DNA of 64,000 nucleotides from Areca catechu (Eukaryota; Streptophyta; Magnoliopsida; Arecales; Arecaceae). The translations under genes and the position numbers were made by a program. Below are positions 34,740 to 48,000 of this stretch, one piece after another. A model generated the notes under the pieces. The model was not told the DNA's origin, searched no databases, and worked only from the letters and a program-made list of their open reading frames with translations. The first letter of the stretch is position 1. Every line of letters begins with the position of its first letter. The stretch is taken from assembly GCA_021397845.1 (NCBI GenBank), contig CM038052.1, positions 168,756,182-168,820,181 of the forward strand, read 5' to 3'.

Positions 34740-35402
34740 CTCAGCGCTGAGCTCCTCTTAATCAGAGATTGCTGCAAACACTGGCTGAAGAAAGACCGCT
34801 AGCGGGAGGCAAAGCTCGAGTCTGTGAAGACCGAGCTCAAGAAGAAGATTCATGACTCCTGGGAGCTTAGCCAGAAAAATAAGGAGCTTCAGAAGGAGTA
34901 GGCGAGTGCTGAGGGGCACTCGAAGGAGCTCCAGGAGAGCCTAGAATGGGAGCGGAGCTGGTCAAGGAGCAAGGCTGAGGAGCTCATAGCCACTGAAAAA
35001 AGGCTGACCGAGTTCAATGCCGAGGCCGTCTGGCAGAAGGGGCACGCTCAGTCTCTCCAGGCTGAGTTGGAGGCGGCCAGGGAGAGGCTGATCGCCGCTG
35101 AGAAGAGGGTCATCGCTGCTGAGAATGAGGCAACAGTGGTGACCGAGTCGGTAGAGGCGGCGAAGAAGCAAGCCGCCAAGACAAAGGAGGCTGAGGAGGC
35201 CGTGGCAAGGTACAGGGCCTCAGAGGAGTTCGCCGCCGAGTTTCATGAGACGGCGTCGAACTCCTTTTACAAAGGCTTCATGTATGTCCGCTCCAGGGTG
35301 GACTTTGTCACAGACAAGGGTCGAAGCTTCCTCTGCTACCCCGTAGCTTCGGACGTGGAGCTAGCCCCGAATTCGGGCACTGCTGAGGAGATGGCTGCAT
35401 AG
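34740..35402 (+). pseudogene. Antisense gene of element C, coiled-coil block
   Basis: A long coiled coil (SAELLLIRDCCKHWLKKD, SLQAELEAARERLIAAEKRV, EEAVARYRASEEFAAEFHET) is followed by SFYKGFMYVRSRV. It is interrupted by TAG codons near 34800 and 34901. The longest clean frame is 35067-35402. The layout matches the antisense coiled coil of element B. Confidence 0.7.
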
Positions 35403-35760
35403 TCCGAACCTGCTTCACCAGTGATGGTCGTCGAAGCTGAAGCTACGCAGCCTGAGGCCTCGAAGGATGACATCCCGGCGGAGCACGGTCACGGGAAGGG
35501 GCTGCCTGAGTAGTCCCCTTTGTGTTTTTCTTTCCTCTGTTTTTGGCCTAGGTTGCCCGGCATGTCGGGGGCCCAGAGATACTTGTAATGAATAGTTGAT
35601 TTTAAATGACGTATACATTTCCTGTCACCTCGGCTTGAAACTTCTTTTCCTTTCTCTCTTCTCTTTTTTTTCTCTTTTTATTTTTTGAACATGTGATGAA
35701 GTTAGAGAAAGATCCTTCAGTTTGCCGAGTTGCTTCCACTTTGTTCCTAAATGTTTCGGG
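35403..35760. other. Element C spacer
   Basis: Sequence between the antisense coiled-coil block and the 29-bp array, with a pyrimidine-rich run near 35640-35690. No coding signal. Confidence 0.5.
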
Positions 35761-36780
35761 AGTGGATGAATGCTTCTGAGTGCCGAAGCGCTGGGCTCGA
35801 AGCTTCGGTGCCGGAGAGCCGAGCTCCAGGTTTGAGTGCTGGAGAGCCGGGCTTCCAGGCTTGGGTGCCGGAGTGCGTGGGATCCGGGCTTGAATGATGG
35901 AGAGCTGGGCTCCCAGTCTTCAGTGCTTGAGAGCTGGGCTCAAATCTTCAGTGCCGGAGAGTGTGGGATCCAGGCTTGAGTGCTGGGTAGCCGGGCTTCC
36001 AAGCTTGAGTGCTTGAGAGCCGGGCTCAAATCTTCAGTACCAAAGAGCGTGGGATCCGGGCTTGAGTGCTGGGCAGCTGGGCTTCCAGGCTTGAGTGCTT
36101 GAGAGCTGAGCTCAAATCTTCGGTGCCGGAGAGCTGGGCTCCGGGCTTTGCTGCTTGAGAACTGGGCTCAACGCTTCAGCGCCGGAGAGCTGGGCTCCGG
36201 GCTTTACTTAGTGAGAGCTGAGCTTCCAGACTTGAGCGCCGGAGTGCGTGGGATCCGGGCTTGAGTGCTGGAGAGTTGGGCTTCCAGACTTGAGTGCCAG
36301 AGAGCATGGGATCCGGGCTTGAGCGCCGGAGAGCGTGGGATCCGGGCTTGAGTGCTGGAGAGCTGGGCTTCCAGACTTGAGTGTCAGAGAGCGTAGGATC
36401 CGGGCTTGAGTGCCGGAGAGCGTGGGATCCGGGCTTGAGTGCCATAGAGCTGGGCTTCCAGACTTGAGTGCCGGAGAGCGTGGGATCCGAACTTCAGTGC
36501 CGGAGAGCTGGGCTCCAGCCTTTGGTGCCGAAGGATTGGGCTCCGGGCTTCAGTGTCGGAGAGCTGGGCTCCGGGCTCTGGTGCTAAAGAACTAGACTCC
36601 GGGCTTCAGTGCCGGAGAGTTGGACCCCGGGCTTGGTGTCGGAGGGCTGGACTCCGGGCTTCGGTGCCAGAGAACTGGGCTCCGGGACTTGGCGCCAGAG
36701 GGATTGACTCCGGGACTTGATGCCGGAGGGCTGGACTCCGGGCTTCGACATACCGGGCCTCGGGCCGAGAAGCAACATAC
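35760..36780. repeat. 29-bp minisatellite (~35 units) in element C
   Basis: The unit is about 29 bp, built on CTTGAGTGCCGGAGAGCGTG followed by GGATCCGGG, with variants such as GAGAGCTGGGCTTCCAGA. It runs for about 1 kb between the integrase end and the antisense module. Because 29 is not a multiple of 3, every frame is repetitive, which explains the many spurious open frames on both strands. Confidence 0.95.
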
Positions 36781-36887
36781 CGGGCCTCGGGCCGGGCAGC
36801 GACATCCCTGCAAGGCAAAAACGGTTTGCACAAAAGGGGATATTTATTATTATTAGGAAAAGGTCTTACATTACCAATAGAATATTC

Positions 36888-37730
36888 TCAGGTTGCAGGC
36901 ATTCCATGTCCACAGGAATCTGGCATCGTCCAGACTCGCGAGATAGTAGGCCCCATGCGAAAGGGCTTCGACCACCTTATAGGGGTCTTCCCAGTTCGGC
37001 GATAGCTTGCCGCACTCCCGGGATTGAAACGCTTCAGCTTGGGCAATACCAGGTCACCCAAGCGGAAGACCTTTGGCTTCACTCGCACGTTATAGTACCG
37101 GGCTACACGCTGTCGGTAAACCACCATCCGGAGTCGGGCCTTGTCTCTGGTTTCCTCGAGAAGGTCCAGGTTGAGGAGAAGGCGCTCCGGGTTCTCTGCT
37201 TCGTTATACTACTGTATTCGCAGTGTGGTCACGCCGAGTTCGACTGGGACAACGGTTTCTGTGCCGAAAATGAGGTTGAAGGGCGTTTCATCCGTTGCCG
37301 TCCTGGGCATTGTGTGGTAGGCCCAGAGAACGCTGGGAAGTTATTCTGTCCACTTGCCTTTGGCTTAGTCTAGCCTGGTCCTAAGTCCCTGGAGAATGGT
37401 CCGGTTGGTCACCTCGACCTCCCCATTGGTTTGGGGATGAGCAACCAAGGTGAAGCGGTGCTGGATACTGAGCTCGACACAAAACTCTTCGAACTCCCGG
37501 TTGTCAAACTGCCACCTGTTACCAGTGATGATGCCGTGGGGAAGCCCGAAGCGACAGATGATCGACTTCCAAAAATAACTTGCAGACCTTGGCTTCCGTG
37601 ATCCGTGCTAGTGGCTTCGCTTCTACCCACTTGGTGAAATAGTCGATGGCCACTATCAAAAACTTCCATTGCACTATCGCAGGGGGAAATGGACCTAGGA
37701 TGTCTATTCCCCACTGGATGAATGGCCATG
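36888..37730 (-). pseudogene. Integrase core and C-terminus, element C
   Basis: 36888-37127 holds the C-terminal part (VVYRQRVARYYNVRVKPKVF, RLGDLVLPKL). 37519-37800 holds WGIDILGPFPPAIVQWKFLI and VAIDYFTKWVEAKPLARITE with the first Asp. The middle with the second Asp and Glu is split over frames by stops and indels. It is homologous to fragment A throughout. Confidence 0.8.
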
Positions 37731-37784
37731 GGGCGGAGAGCTGGGAGAGTGGCGCCGCTGGTTGATGCTGTATGCTGGGTGGCG

Positions 37785-38027
37785 CTAGCACCGGTCGCAC
37801 CTCTTCATGAAGTCAGCGACATCCTCCCTCATAGTCTCCCAATAATAACCTTGACGGAGGGCCTTGTACACCAGTGTCCTCCCCCCGATGTGGTTTCCAC
37901 AGAGGCCTTCGTGGATCTCTTGGAGGACGAAGATTGCCTCTGCGGGTCTCAAGCACTTCAAGAGCGGATGGGAGTGGGATCGGTGGTAGAGTTGTCCTTC
38001 CAGGAGGATGAACCGCGAGGCCTTCAT
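37785..38027 (-). pseudogene. Integrase zinc-binding domain, element C
   Basis: The frame contains HEGLCGNHIGGRTLVYKALR, QGYYWETMRED and KRCDRC, the H2C2 domain. It is one frame with good similarity to fragment A. Confidence 0.85.
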
Positions 38028-38045
38028 GATAAGGCCGGCCTCTAC

Positions 38046-38825
38046 TCAGTCTCCCGGCAGGGTGCCATCAGTAATGTATCTGATGTACCTATCCATCCAG
38101 CTCGGCTTCGAGATGACCTGTTGCACCTCTACGGGAGCTTCGTTGCTTGGATTTTCGAGGTACTCGATGTTGGCCCGTCCCAATGACGAGTCCGGTAAGG
38201 TCGCAAGTCTTGATAGCATATCGGTGCGAGTGTTCTCACCTCGGGGGATATGAGTGATGCTGAAGCACCAGAAACCTGTCGTGCTTGAGCAGACCTGCTC
38301 CAAGTACTTCATCATCTAGGGATCTCTAGCTTCATATTCTTCGAAGACCTGTCCGGCCACCAGTTGGGAGTCAGTGAAGACCATCAGACTTCGTACACCC
38401 AGCTCGCGGGAGATCCTGAGGTCCGCGAGGAGTGCCTTGTACTCTGCCTGGTTATTTGTCGCGGCAAACTTAAAGCGTAGTGTGCATTCAGCTACAACTC
38501 TATCGTTGTTGGTGAGGATTAGGCCTGCGCCACTTCCGCTCGCGTTGGACGCATCGTCGACATGGAGGATCCAAGGCTCCTCCTCGGCACCGGGCTCCTC
38601 TTGATGCTCCGGGGTCGTCTGCTCTGGCTCTTCAGCAAGTCTCGCACACTCGACCAGGAAGTCGGCCAGCATCGGCTCGCTAGCGGAGCCCTGCATGTTT
38701 GCAAACTGGCGGGTAAGCTCCGCTAGCTTGCGCTCCTGCTCCTTCAGACGCTTCTCCGCCATGCACCTGATGGCCTCATCTGTGAAACCCTCCGCGGAGG
38801 CCAAAGGAGATGGAGAAGGGGACAT
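38046..38825 (-). pseudogene. Gag-start/archaeal-type RNase H fusion, element C
   Basis: The 169-codon frame 38316-38825 begins with a Gag-like N-terminal coiled segment (EGFTDEAIRCMAEKRLKEQE, LAELTRQFANM). It switches at about 38695 to the end of the first RNase H linker (MLADFLVECARLAEE), then to the second RNase H (WILHVDDASNASGSGAGLIL, NNQAEYKALL, VFTDSQLVAG). A stop separates it from 38046-38315, which has the last block (RTDMLSRLAT). Everything normally between gag start and RNase H is gone, yet the join is in frame. Confidence 0.8.
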
Positions 38826-38874
38826 GGAATGATGTCCATGATAGGGGGTCTTGCCTTTTCGACCTTGGTGGGCT

Positions 38875-39273
38875 CTAGCCGTTTACCCGCTCGAGGGTCG
38901 GGGATCGGCTCTCCCGATCGACAGATTCGGCCCGTTGTCTCTTTGTCGGAATCCGATGACTATCCCGGTGGTCGGTGATAGCCCGGGACTGCGAAGGCCC
39001 TCCTTGGAAGGAACGCAGGCTATCGCGGGGTGTTGCGGCATGGGTCGCGGGGGTCCCCGGCTGCTGGTGGGTAGCCAAGGACCGATGCTGGTGCTGGAAC
39101 TGGCGCACTGCTGCAGTGAGGATCTGCATCTGCTGGGCGAGTGCAGCCAGTTGGACGTCCGTCAGAGGTGGTTGAGCTGGAGCGGGGGAATCCCCTTCTG
39201 GACTGTGCGGGTCCCCACGGGAAGGGGATCTCCCACATGGCTGGTGGAGACTTCTCACCCGCGTTGTCACCAT
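38875..39273 (-). pseudogene. Gag N-terminal region, element C
   Basis: This 132-codon frame starts MVTTRVRSLHQP and contains PLTDVQLAALAQQMQILTAA, followed by a Pro/Arg/Ser-rich tail. This is the usual start of Tat Gag polyproteins, just after the primer binding site. The next part of gag continues at 38825 in another frame. Confidence 0.7.
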
Positions 39274-39330
39274 CCTCCCGGTGAGCTACTTGCAAGGGGT
39301 TTGGGTTGGATCAAAGTGCATCTTGCCGCA

Positions 39331-39351
39331 CCCCTTCCTGGCGCGCCAATC
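39331..39351 (-). other. Primer-binding-site candidate of element C
   Basis: On the minus strand GATTGGCGCGCCAGGAAGG follows the LTR end directly. The same motif with one change (GATTGGCATGCCAGGAAGG) follows the 5' LTR of element B. I do not assign the tRNA. Confidence 0.65.
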
Positions 39352-40371
39352 TGTTGCCGCCAAGATCGTCGTGGCCCATAGCTGAGGTCGAGGTCGGAGC
39401 TCACCACCGTCTTACGGGATCCTGGGGATCCTGCTCGATCGTCCGAACCTGCAAAACAGAGTTAGTGACCCGGGCCGGGAATTCTGGCGGGGGCACTCTG
39501 ACGCTCAAGTAACGATCCAGGGGAACAGATCCTCCTGGTCGAGCCCCGAGTATTGGCTCCATGCTAGAAAAAGTTGTGAAGTGAAAGAGTGCGAGCGGGC
39601 CGAGCACAGATTACGGGAGTGACAGTAGAGGAAAGCTCGAGCTGGGTGGTTGTGTCCATCTAGACCCCTCCTGAGGGTTTCGTGGCAGCCTCGAGCTTTC
39701 CTTTCCGGTGCGCTGCCCCATTCTTGCTTGCTGGACCTCACTCGTCTGGAACTTGGGTTGAATGTGGGTGTGCCCCTTGTTCAAACTTGCGAGACCCCTT
39801 TTTGCTAGAGCGTTGCCCGCCGCTTACCTCAGGATCTTTCCCATGTTTATGGGCGCGTGCGGTGATGTTTCGTGCCGTGGACGGGTTGTCTTTTTATTTT
39901 GGTGACATGGAAGCTACCGTTCGTGCTGACATTCCTTCTGGTCGCTTCCTTTTAGACAACTTTGCAGGGTCTCGATCGACGGACCGCCGCCTCCTGGATC
40001 CGGATCTACTGGTTGACTTCCAATTTTGGAGGGTACAGACAATTGATGGAGAATGCGGAGCCTCGATCGGAGGATTCCTTCCATTCTAGTATAAGCGGCC
40101 GCTTGGATCACTATCACGGCTTGGCAGGCATCTTTTCGTGGTCCTCAAACCTCGGGCCACCGTCCAGGGAGAGCGGTGAACTCCTTCAGCAGCAGATCTT
40201 TTTGTCCGAGGTGGAGCCGATCTGGAAAGGCGAAGCTCGATTTCGGCCTCGGCGTCTCGACCCGAAGGGAGCGCAGCCGGGCGAAGGAGTCCGAGTTGAG
40301 ACGTTTCACGTGGCAGCTTCATCCGACGTGGCGTCCAACTGGGATCCCACGTCAACGATCCCGCCACATCA
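39352..40371 (-). repeat. 5' LTR of element C
   Basis: It is 1,020 bp long: TGATGTGGC at 40371 to ...GCAACA at 39352 on the minus strand. Its outer 359 bp are also the start of duplication copy 2 and equal 1-359. The sequence outside it is ATATT. Confidence 0.88.
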
Positions 40372-41333
40372 ATATTCATTATATTATAATATATTATAGC
40401 ATAAGATACATTATAATTATTATAATATATAAAATTACAATAATTTATCATATAATGTACTGATGTTATAATGATTATAAAACATGATGATATGCCATCA
40501 TAATATTAGTGAAGGCAATTTTACCATGTTAGTTGCAAGCTAATCAATAATTTATCATACAATGTACTGATATTATAATGATTATAAAACATGATGATAT
40601 GCCATCATAATATTAGTGAAGGCAATTTTACCATGTTAGTTGCAAGCTAATCACATCTTCTCCGCATCAAACAACCAAACACAGGATTGCAATTGCAGTT
40701 TTCAGATACAAGCAAGAGTGCAAGACCAAAAAAACACTTGCAATACAAATGTGGCACTTTGTTGCAGCTGCATCTATCAATGCAGGCATCTAGAAATACA
40801 GGCAACCAAACAGCTCCTGAGCCACACATACAGGTGCCAAGTCCATCTTGGTGCCTACAAAGCAGTCCATGCATAGATAATAGTTGCATGGACCCTATGC
40901 ACATGAACCATTTTTTTACAACAATGCCTGAGAGTCTACCCTAGATTTCTTCACCATGTCCAGATATTAAAAAGGGGATTCCAATTACTGTAAAAATAAT
41001 GATTATCCTAAATTCTGATCCTAAAGATATTTCATGTACCAATGTTCTGGGTGAAAACTTTGTTACTGCCAAAATGCCCCTCTCCCAGAATATCCCTATA
41101 ATTAAATTTTATAATTAAACTACATATATCCAAAAATCCCATCTAATATCAAACAACTAAATTTATGTTCCATGTATGTTAGGACTCTTATCTTGGTTAT
41201 CTCTAGGCATCAAGTTATTTTTGTGAGAGAGAATGGAGCTACTCTTTTGCGATGGTACTACATATGAGATTCAATTGATGGGAGAGAATCTCATCTCAAT
41301 TTGGAAATTGCAAACTCAAAAAAATAATTCTAA
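40372..41333. repeat. AT-rich intergenic DNA with 2 x 107-bp repeat, copy 2
   Basis: Counterpart of 360-1321. The 107-bp unit lies at about 40438-40544 and 40545-40651. No gene is seen. Confidence 0.75.
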
Positions 41334-41666
41334 CTAAGAGGAAGTGGGGCTAAAAGAATTCCCACGGTACTGAAGAGGCCTGCAGTACCGACGCTAGATG
41401 AAGCTACCAGTGCCCTGGATGGAGAATCTGAAAGAGTAATCAAGAATGCTTTAGGATCAAAGAAATGGGGTCGGCAAAGTGTGCCATTGTGCAAAACCAC
41501 TCAAATTACAGTTGCTCATAGGCTTTCTACGGTGATTAGTTCATACGTAATTGTGGTAATGGACAAGGGCAAGGTGGTTGAGATGGAAAACCATACAAAC
41601 TTAATTGCAACAACTCATGGCGCTTATTCAAAACTGTTCCCCACAAAAGCCCGGATGGAAGGTTAA
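41334..41666 (+). pseudogene. ABC transporter (ABCB-like) fragment, copy 2
   Basis: This matches the fragment at 1322-1654 without difference and lies inside the second duplication copy. It has the same TLDEATSALD and ITVAHRLSTV motifs and the same missing upstream domains. The fragment was therefore already isolated before the segment was duplicated. Confidence 0.8.
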
Positions 41667-42068
41667 TTGAGTTGTAAAAAAATAAGTTCGAAGTTCATTG
41701 AGTGGTATTTGTTGTACATACGATAGGGATATCACATGAATTCTGAAGATGCCTAGATGAGCACTATAGTAAAGGAAAGAGATATATATAATATTTTTAA
41801 CATAATGAATTTCAACAAAATCATGAGTCAAGAGAATAATAATTGTCAAAATCCTCATATTCAAATGATAATTACCTTGGATGAGTTCACACATTCATCC
41901 TCTTCACAATCATCCTTCTAGAATTTAATTAATATGCTATCAATACTCTTGAGCTGCTCCATCTCTTCTCCATGTGCAATCCCAGGGTCAACATAGCACA
42001 ACTAAAACCATAAAAAAATATATGTTATATGGTTTACAGGATAAGCTAGTTGTGATGCAGGAAAATTA

Positions 42069-45000
42069 TTATATCCATATGACCTGATACTGGGGCTTTT
42101 TCAGCGTGTGAACCCCTCTTTTTATCAGCTTCTGCCAACCATTTCTATCTCTAAGAGAGCGTTCTAAAGCTGCTGTTCTCTGTAAGCATCAACAAAAATG
42201 GAAATTTTGGGATGCAATGATACAAGAAACTCCTAAATAATACAAGAAAAAAAGCTATTAATGAAACAACTAGTAAGTTGGTGAGAAAGGATTTTGAATT
42301 CTTTCACCTGCCTCGGTAAGAAAATTCATCATGGACAAGCAAGACATAGGAAGGAAAGTATGATCAAAAGACATGTCTTCTAATATAAGCTGAGTCTAAA
42401 CATGCAAAACAATATAAAAAATAAGGATTCAAGTCCCGGAGGGACGTCCCATGGGACACCGAGACGGAGTATCATCGTATATGTTGAGACAGGACGTTCC
42501 ACCAGCATCCTAGCATCCCGACCAGCATATCTTGTCCTAAGTGTCGAGACGGGGCGGTATGGTGGCACGTTCTATTTCATAGAAAAACCGGGACAATCCT
42601 ATTTCACATGATTTAAAACCTTGATAAAAATTTCTAAACCTAGCTTTTGCATTTCTGGAAGTACATATTTCGGTCCAGACAACCACCCCTGTACCATGCA
42701 AACATGCCCAAAAATAAATTTAGTCAGGATAGTAGTATATTCATTCAATGTTCTGCTTAAATTAACTAAAACAATTATCCAGAACTTACCTTCCAGCATC
42801 AACAATAGATGTTAAATCATGACTCATTGTTGATCTTTTAATTTCAACTTAAATTGGCCTTTAAGCTGCTCTTCCTTGCATAAAATTGTAACAAGTCTTC
42901 ACCTTGTTAGGGAAAAAATGGTTCACCATATTATCGGATTTATAACACCCAACTGATCAACCACCGGCAGATATTCTCTTTTTTAAAGAGTTAGGTACAA
43001 TCTGGAATCTATGAATATGTGGGAATGTCTTGATTATTTTCAATCATTTGAACTCCAAAATAACAAATATGAAACAATGCAAATGACTTTGTTCTTCTGC
43101 ATATAGTTAACTTTTGACGATTTCCCAAACTTCTGTTTGCAGTAGAAGCAAAACTATACCTATCAACTGAATCTCACACAAAGTTAGTCATTGGTTCAAA
43201 AATAGCCAGACAAACTTAGTGTGCTTGCCTTGGAAATCAAGAACTTGTTTGTTTGTAGACCTTTCAACTGGAAACCTGTTTGCTAGTCACATACTGCTCT
43301 TCTTTACGACTTTCATAACCAAAAATGTCTAAATTTATGCCGTAGAAAAATTCTATAGATGAGTTAGAAGCAAGATTTAAACATTACGAACCATCAAATG
43401 CCATGAACAAAATCTAATGGGGGTGGTCAAAATGTTGTAACATGCCGTTATGAAACAAAATCAGAAATTTTGGAAGCCTATTTTATGAATTACCTTTTTT
43501 GACAAAAAAGGTGAGAGTGACACCAACCGTTTCATTGAACTACATAATTCCTTTGCTGTAAAGGTTCTTATTGGCAATTGTAATAGCATAATGATTACTT
43601 TGTGATATTTCATAGATATTAGTATTTCCTGTTCAAGTACATTTCAAATACAGCACAGTAAGAAAATATAAACCAACTTCCTGATCAAGTGCTGATATCA
43701 GATTATGCTATTCGGAGCATCACGTAATGAAAGCAGTAACAAATGCAAAGGGCTTTACAACCACTAGCTTGGCTCTGATCATTAAAAGAATGCTTTAAGG
43801 CACATTTAATTCCCAAGCGGTACAATCAACCTCGAGAAATCACTTTAAGAAGAGATGCTTACTCGGTAGCTATTAATAAACAACTCTTCAAGCTTAACAA
43901 ACAAGGAGTTTTTTATCACCATAACTGCTATGATCAATCCACATCTGCAATCACAATTTATATAAGGATATGAACACTTTTATTTAATTCAGAGTCTCAA
44001 ATCCAAGAAAGAATCTCGGTTGTGAAAGGAATGAAAGAGCTGGTTTACCAATCCTCATCATTACTTCATTCTATATTGATTCAGTTCTTTGCAGATACCC
44101 ATTTGTATCTACAGAATTATTGAAAGTAGTCACAACTCACTACATAATTTACCAATTAAGTAGCTGACATATGTTGTCCAAGTTGCCTTCGTGAAATTGG
44201 TTTTCTCTTATTTTTGCAATGCATCGAAGTTTAGTAGCTCGGAAGGCAGATTTCTATAGTTGAGAAGGTTTACTCTATTTCAAAGTCTAGGTTCATCCAC
44301 TATTTCAACTAATATATGACTTTCTTTAAACCAAATTGGCGGTAAGCAAAACGGATCAAAGCAGAAGGAAATGTTAGTGGAAGGGAGTACAACCTAAGAG
44401 TGAGGGAGTTAATTTAATTGACCGGGACAGTGTATGCAAAAATGAAGGCAGGAAGGGTCTTAATATTATAGTCATTGATGTAGCTTTGATGGGAAAATGG
44501 GGGTGGAAGATGGAATGAGTAGCAATCATTATAGGAAAAGAAAGTTGCATTCAGAAGGCTCCGAAGTGAGATAAACAATTACAATGTGGACACCACCAGA
44601 TCCATTCTAGTTTTAGCTCTAAAGACTTCATAATTGATTTGGTTACTACAGATGGATGTTGAAGAATACTGCTAAAATTTTGTTTAAAAAAAAAGAAATG
44701 GTTAAAGACAAGAAGATTTAAACATCTTCTAACATTAAAATTCATGGAAAATGGTTTCAGTTTCACTGCTCATTCTTCATTCTCGAGTCTATTATGCCAT
44801 GCACTTGGAAATGCAAGGACAATAACCACAGTTATTCCAGTGCATCTTTAGAGTGAAAAGTGAAAACGCTGAATAATACATCAATACTTTCAAAACTTTT
44901 ATTCTGCATTGATACATTCATGACCAACTTGATTTGCAGATTTCCAATTAGGCACAAAGAAACCCAAAGCAACTTTAAATGGTAACCTGGATGTCATCAA

Positions 45001-48000
45001 TCTCGCTTTGTCTAATCATCAAAGATAGACATCTCCAGTACATCAATGCGAGTACCACGAAATGCGACAGAATACAGTAACAAAGTATAGCATAACTTAC
45101 ATGGGCAGGGTCTAAAATCAAGAGAATGAATTGGTTTTGTGATTTATGCCCTCTCCTTTGCATTTGAATCCCGACGATAGATCGTGAGTGGCCATCATGC
45201 TGGAAGTACAAAGGCCTGCAAATGGAATCCCATAATTAAGTATTACTTCATCGAAGCAACTTTAACTATGCGAGAGAATATAATAGATATAAAAAGCATA
45301 CAAATTCTTAGAGGAAAACTGTTCCAATCAGCATATGTAGGAACAGATATGGTTAGAGTGAACTCACGTTTTATCACTGATAAGTACATGTTCAGAATTA
45401 TCCACTCTGCCACCAATATCACTTGTAAAATAGTTCCAGACCCAATCAACAAGGACCTGATGACCATTGATCTTCCTTTTATATGTATTAGAACCATCAC
45501 CATTTATCATAGTATCTTTAGAATGTCTAGCTAAATAATGATGTTCTTACCAAGAATTTTCATAGGACGAAGGACCTACTTCAAAATCATCACGCTTTGT
45601 GCCGAGCAAAAACTTATCCATCGGCCCATAAAATTGTTTCTTTATCTTTTTCCCTTTAGATTCTCCATTATTTAGTTGCTTTGAGGAGGCTGTACTGTCA
45701 AAATCTACAATTCTTGATTGAAGCCCAAAAGAACGGAAGAGTGTGGCACACTCGGTAGCTCCAATCCATTTCTTAGAGCCATAAATTTTATGGTCAAATG
45801 ACTTTGAGCCAAGAGTATCAAAACCTCTTTCCCAAGCAATCTCAAGCCACCTCTGCAATGAGGGAATATCGGGAACAAATCCTGAACCACCAAACATAAC
45901 ATCTCTAGCTTCTTGTCTCTGTGTTAATAAATGAGAGCTAAGCATTTGAATGTTACGCCATCCACATCCCCAACCAGCATCTTCTGACTCGATACTCTGA
46001 TAGTGATCGATGTGGCCTGATACTATACTTCTTGAATTTTCACTTTCTAATTCCAAGCATCTCCTCAACAAAGCCATAAGACCACCTTCAACCTTATAGA
46101 AGGTGCTTCTAATCTGTAAAGCCACCAAACTAGATGTTTCTTCATCAGGAATTTTTCTTATAAGCAGATGAACCATGGTCCATGCTTGTTTCTGGTGTTC
46201 TTCCAGAATAAACAACAAACGGTTCCCCATAATTTGCTGGCCCATCCTGCAAATAAGCAATTTTGAGCATAACTAGTACATTTACATAATTTGGGAAAAT
46301 AAGAGCAATCTCGAATACATTCAGCTAAACTATTCTTAAAGCAATTCAATTTCGAGGAAAGGAAAAATGGAAAATTTTCATTCAGACACATCTAAAAACT
46401 TGAGTAAAATGAATTTGAGCTGGCAAAAGGAAGCATGTTCAAGAGAATAATTCATGACTTATAGCCATACTTTTTGTTGGCACAAATTTATAGCCTTGCT
46501 TACTAACCAAGTCAGCAGAGAATGTTGAGCCAGATTAAATAGTTCTATATCCTGTCCAGGGGCTTTGAATATAAAGTTGATAAAAGGGACAATTTTCTTA
46601 CATAATAAAAATGGGATAAAATGACTGGTTAAGAAAACACTAATTTTCTTATAAAAAATTCTTTATAAATAGAACTAGTTACCGATCAGTACATTATATT
46701 GCTGGATTCTGGCCTATCCTTTAAACTGGAATGCAAAACACTGGAATTTTGAAGTGAACCAGTAAAAGAAATTCCAGACTTTTAGTTAGAAAAAGAAGTT
46801 TAAAACTAAACAACTTTCATCATGTTAGTTATGCATAGTCCCATGGTGACAATCTCTCTTTAGCTTGAATGGGATAAGGAAGGCCCATCTGATCCATCTG
46901 TTGTCAGCTAACCAGTTCCCGCTTGAAAATTATTGTTTTAGTAGAATACCATATCCTTTGACAAAATATGTGATTCTCCAATGCAAATCAAAGTTCTAGT
47001 TTATTCATTGGCATCCCAATGCCTTATCACATCCATCTTAATCTCTTTACATTTCAAACCTTATATTTGAACACTAAAAATCTTTCTCTAGTGTGCTTAT
47101 TTTTAACTTTGATGTTCATGCTATACCATAGATCCACCTCAACATCTTCATTTCCGTTGTACCTATCTTATATGTCATAAATTATGCATTAACACGGGAC
47201 ATTTTGACAATTTACCCATGCAACAATAAATACACATATACAAACATAAACACATACATAGGTGCATACATATGTATATATATATAGAAAGAAAGAGATC
47301 AACTTGGCTACACTCGAGTGGATCTCCATCAGATCTTGTCATGTCTAGATCAGATGTTAGGGGCCCCACATTGATAATTAGATCCGTTGGATGTAATCTA
47401 CTACATCTAAATTATACACGCACAAAAATCATGTAATTTGGAGATCCCTAGCCTATACATCAAGTAATCAAAAATTTTGATAGTTTAAGTAATGCAAAAT
47501 AATAAATATTTTTCTCCAAACCAAATGATTTTAAATATATAAGCAATTTAAAGGTAGTAGATTATATCCAACAGTTCGAATCATCAATGCACGATCCCAT
47601 TGAGAGACTTGGCTACATTTGACTAGATCTTTACTCGGATCCAATGAGGTCTAAATCAAACAATGGGGTTCCCACATAAATGGTTCAAACTATTAAATAT
47701 GATATATCACCTCTAAACTACTTCCATACCAAAAGTCATATGATTTGAAGACCTATAGTTTATGCATCAAATAATCAATATAACATTTATTGTTTCTTGT
47801 TATTTAAACTATGACCACTTGATACATAAGCTAGGGATCTCCAAGTTATGTGATTTTTTGTATGTAAATAGTTTAAAGATGGTAGATCACATCCAATGAC
47901 TCGGATTATCAATATAAGAACCACACCATTTGATCTAGACCAAACAAGACTTGAGTGGAGATCCACTCGAGCATAGCCAAGTCACATGCCCATGCACACC

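Larger units (their letters stand above)
32079..40371 (-). mobile_element. Tat-type Ty3/gypsy retrotransposon, element C (internally deleted)
   Basis: The element is on the minus strand with a complete 5' LTR (39352-40371) and a truncated 3' LTR (32079-32343). In coding order it has the gag start, a direct fusion to archaeal-type RNase H, integrase remnants, a 1-kb 29-bp minisatellite, and then an antisense gene module (32883-35510 on the plus strand). A polypurine tract flanks the 3' LTR. The rest of gag, protease, reverse transcriptase and the first RNase H are missing. It is a non-autonomous relative of fragment A and element B. Confidence 0.88.

Noticed and set aside
35760..36780. Possible CRISPR array
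   Set aside because: The units are contiguous with no unique spacers, in a plant retrotransposon. It is a minisatellite.
36176..36856. Repetitive proline/glycine-rich open frames on both strands
   Set aside because: Artefacts of the 29-bp minisatellite, which repeats through all three frames.
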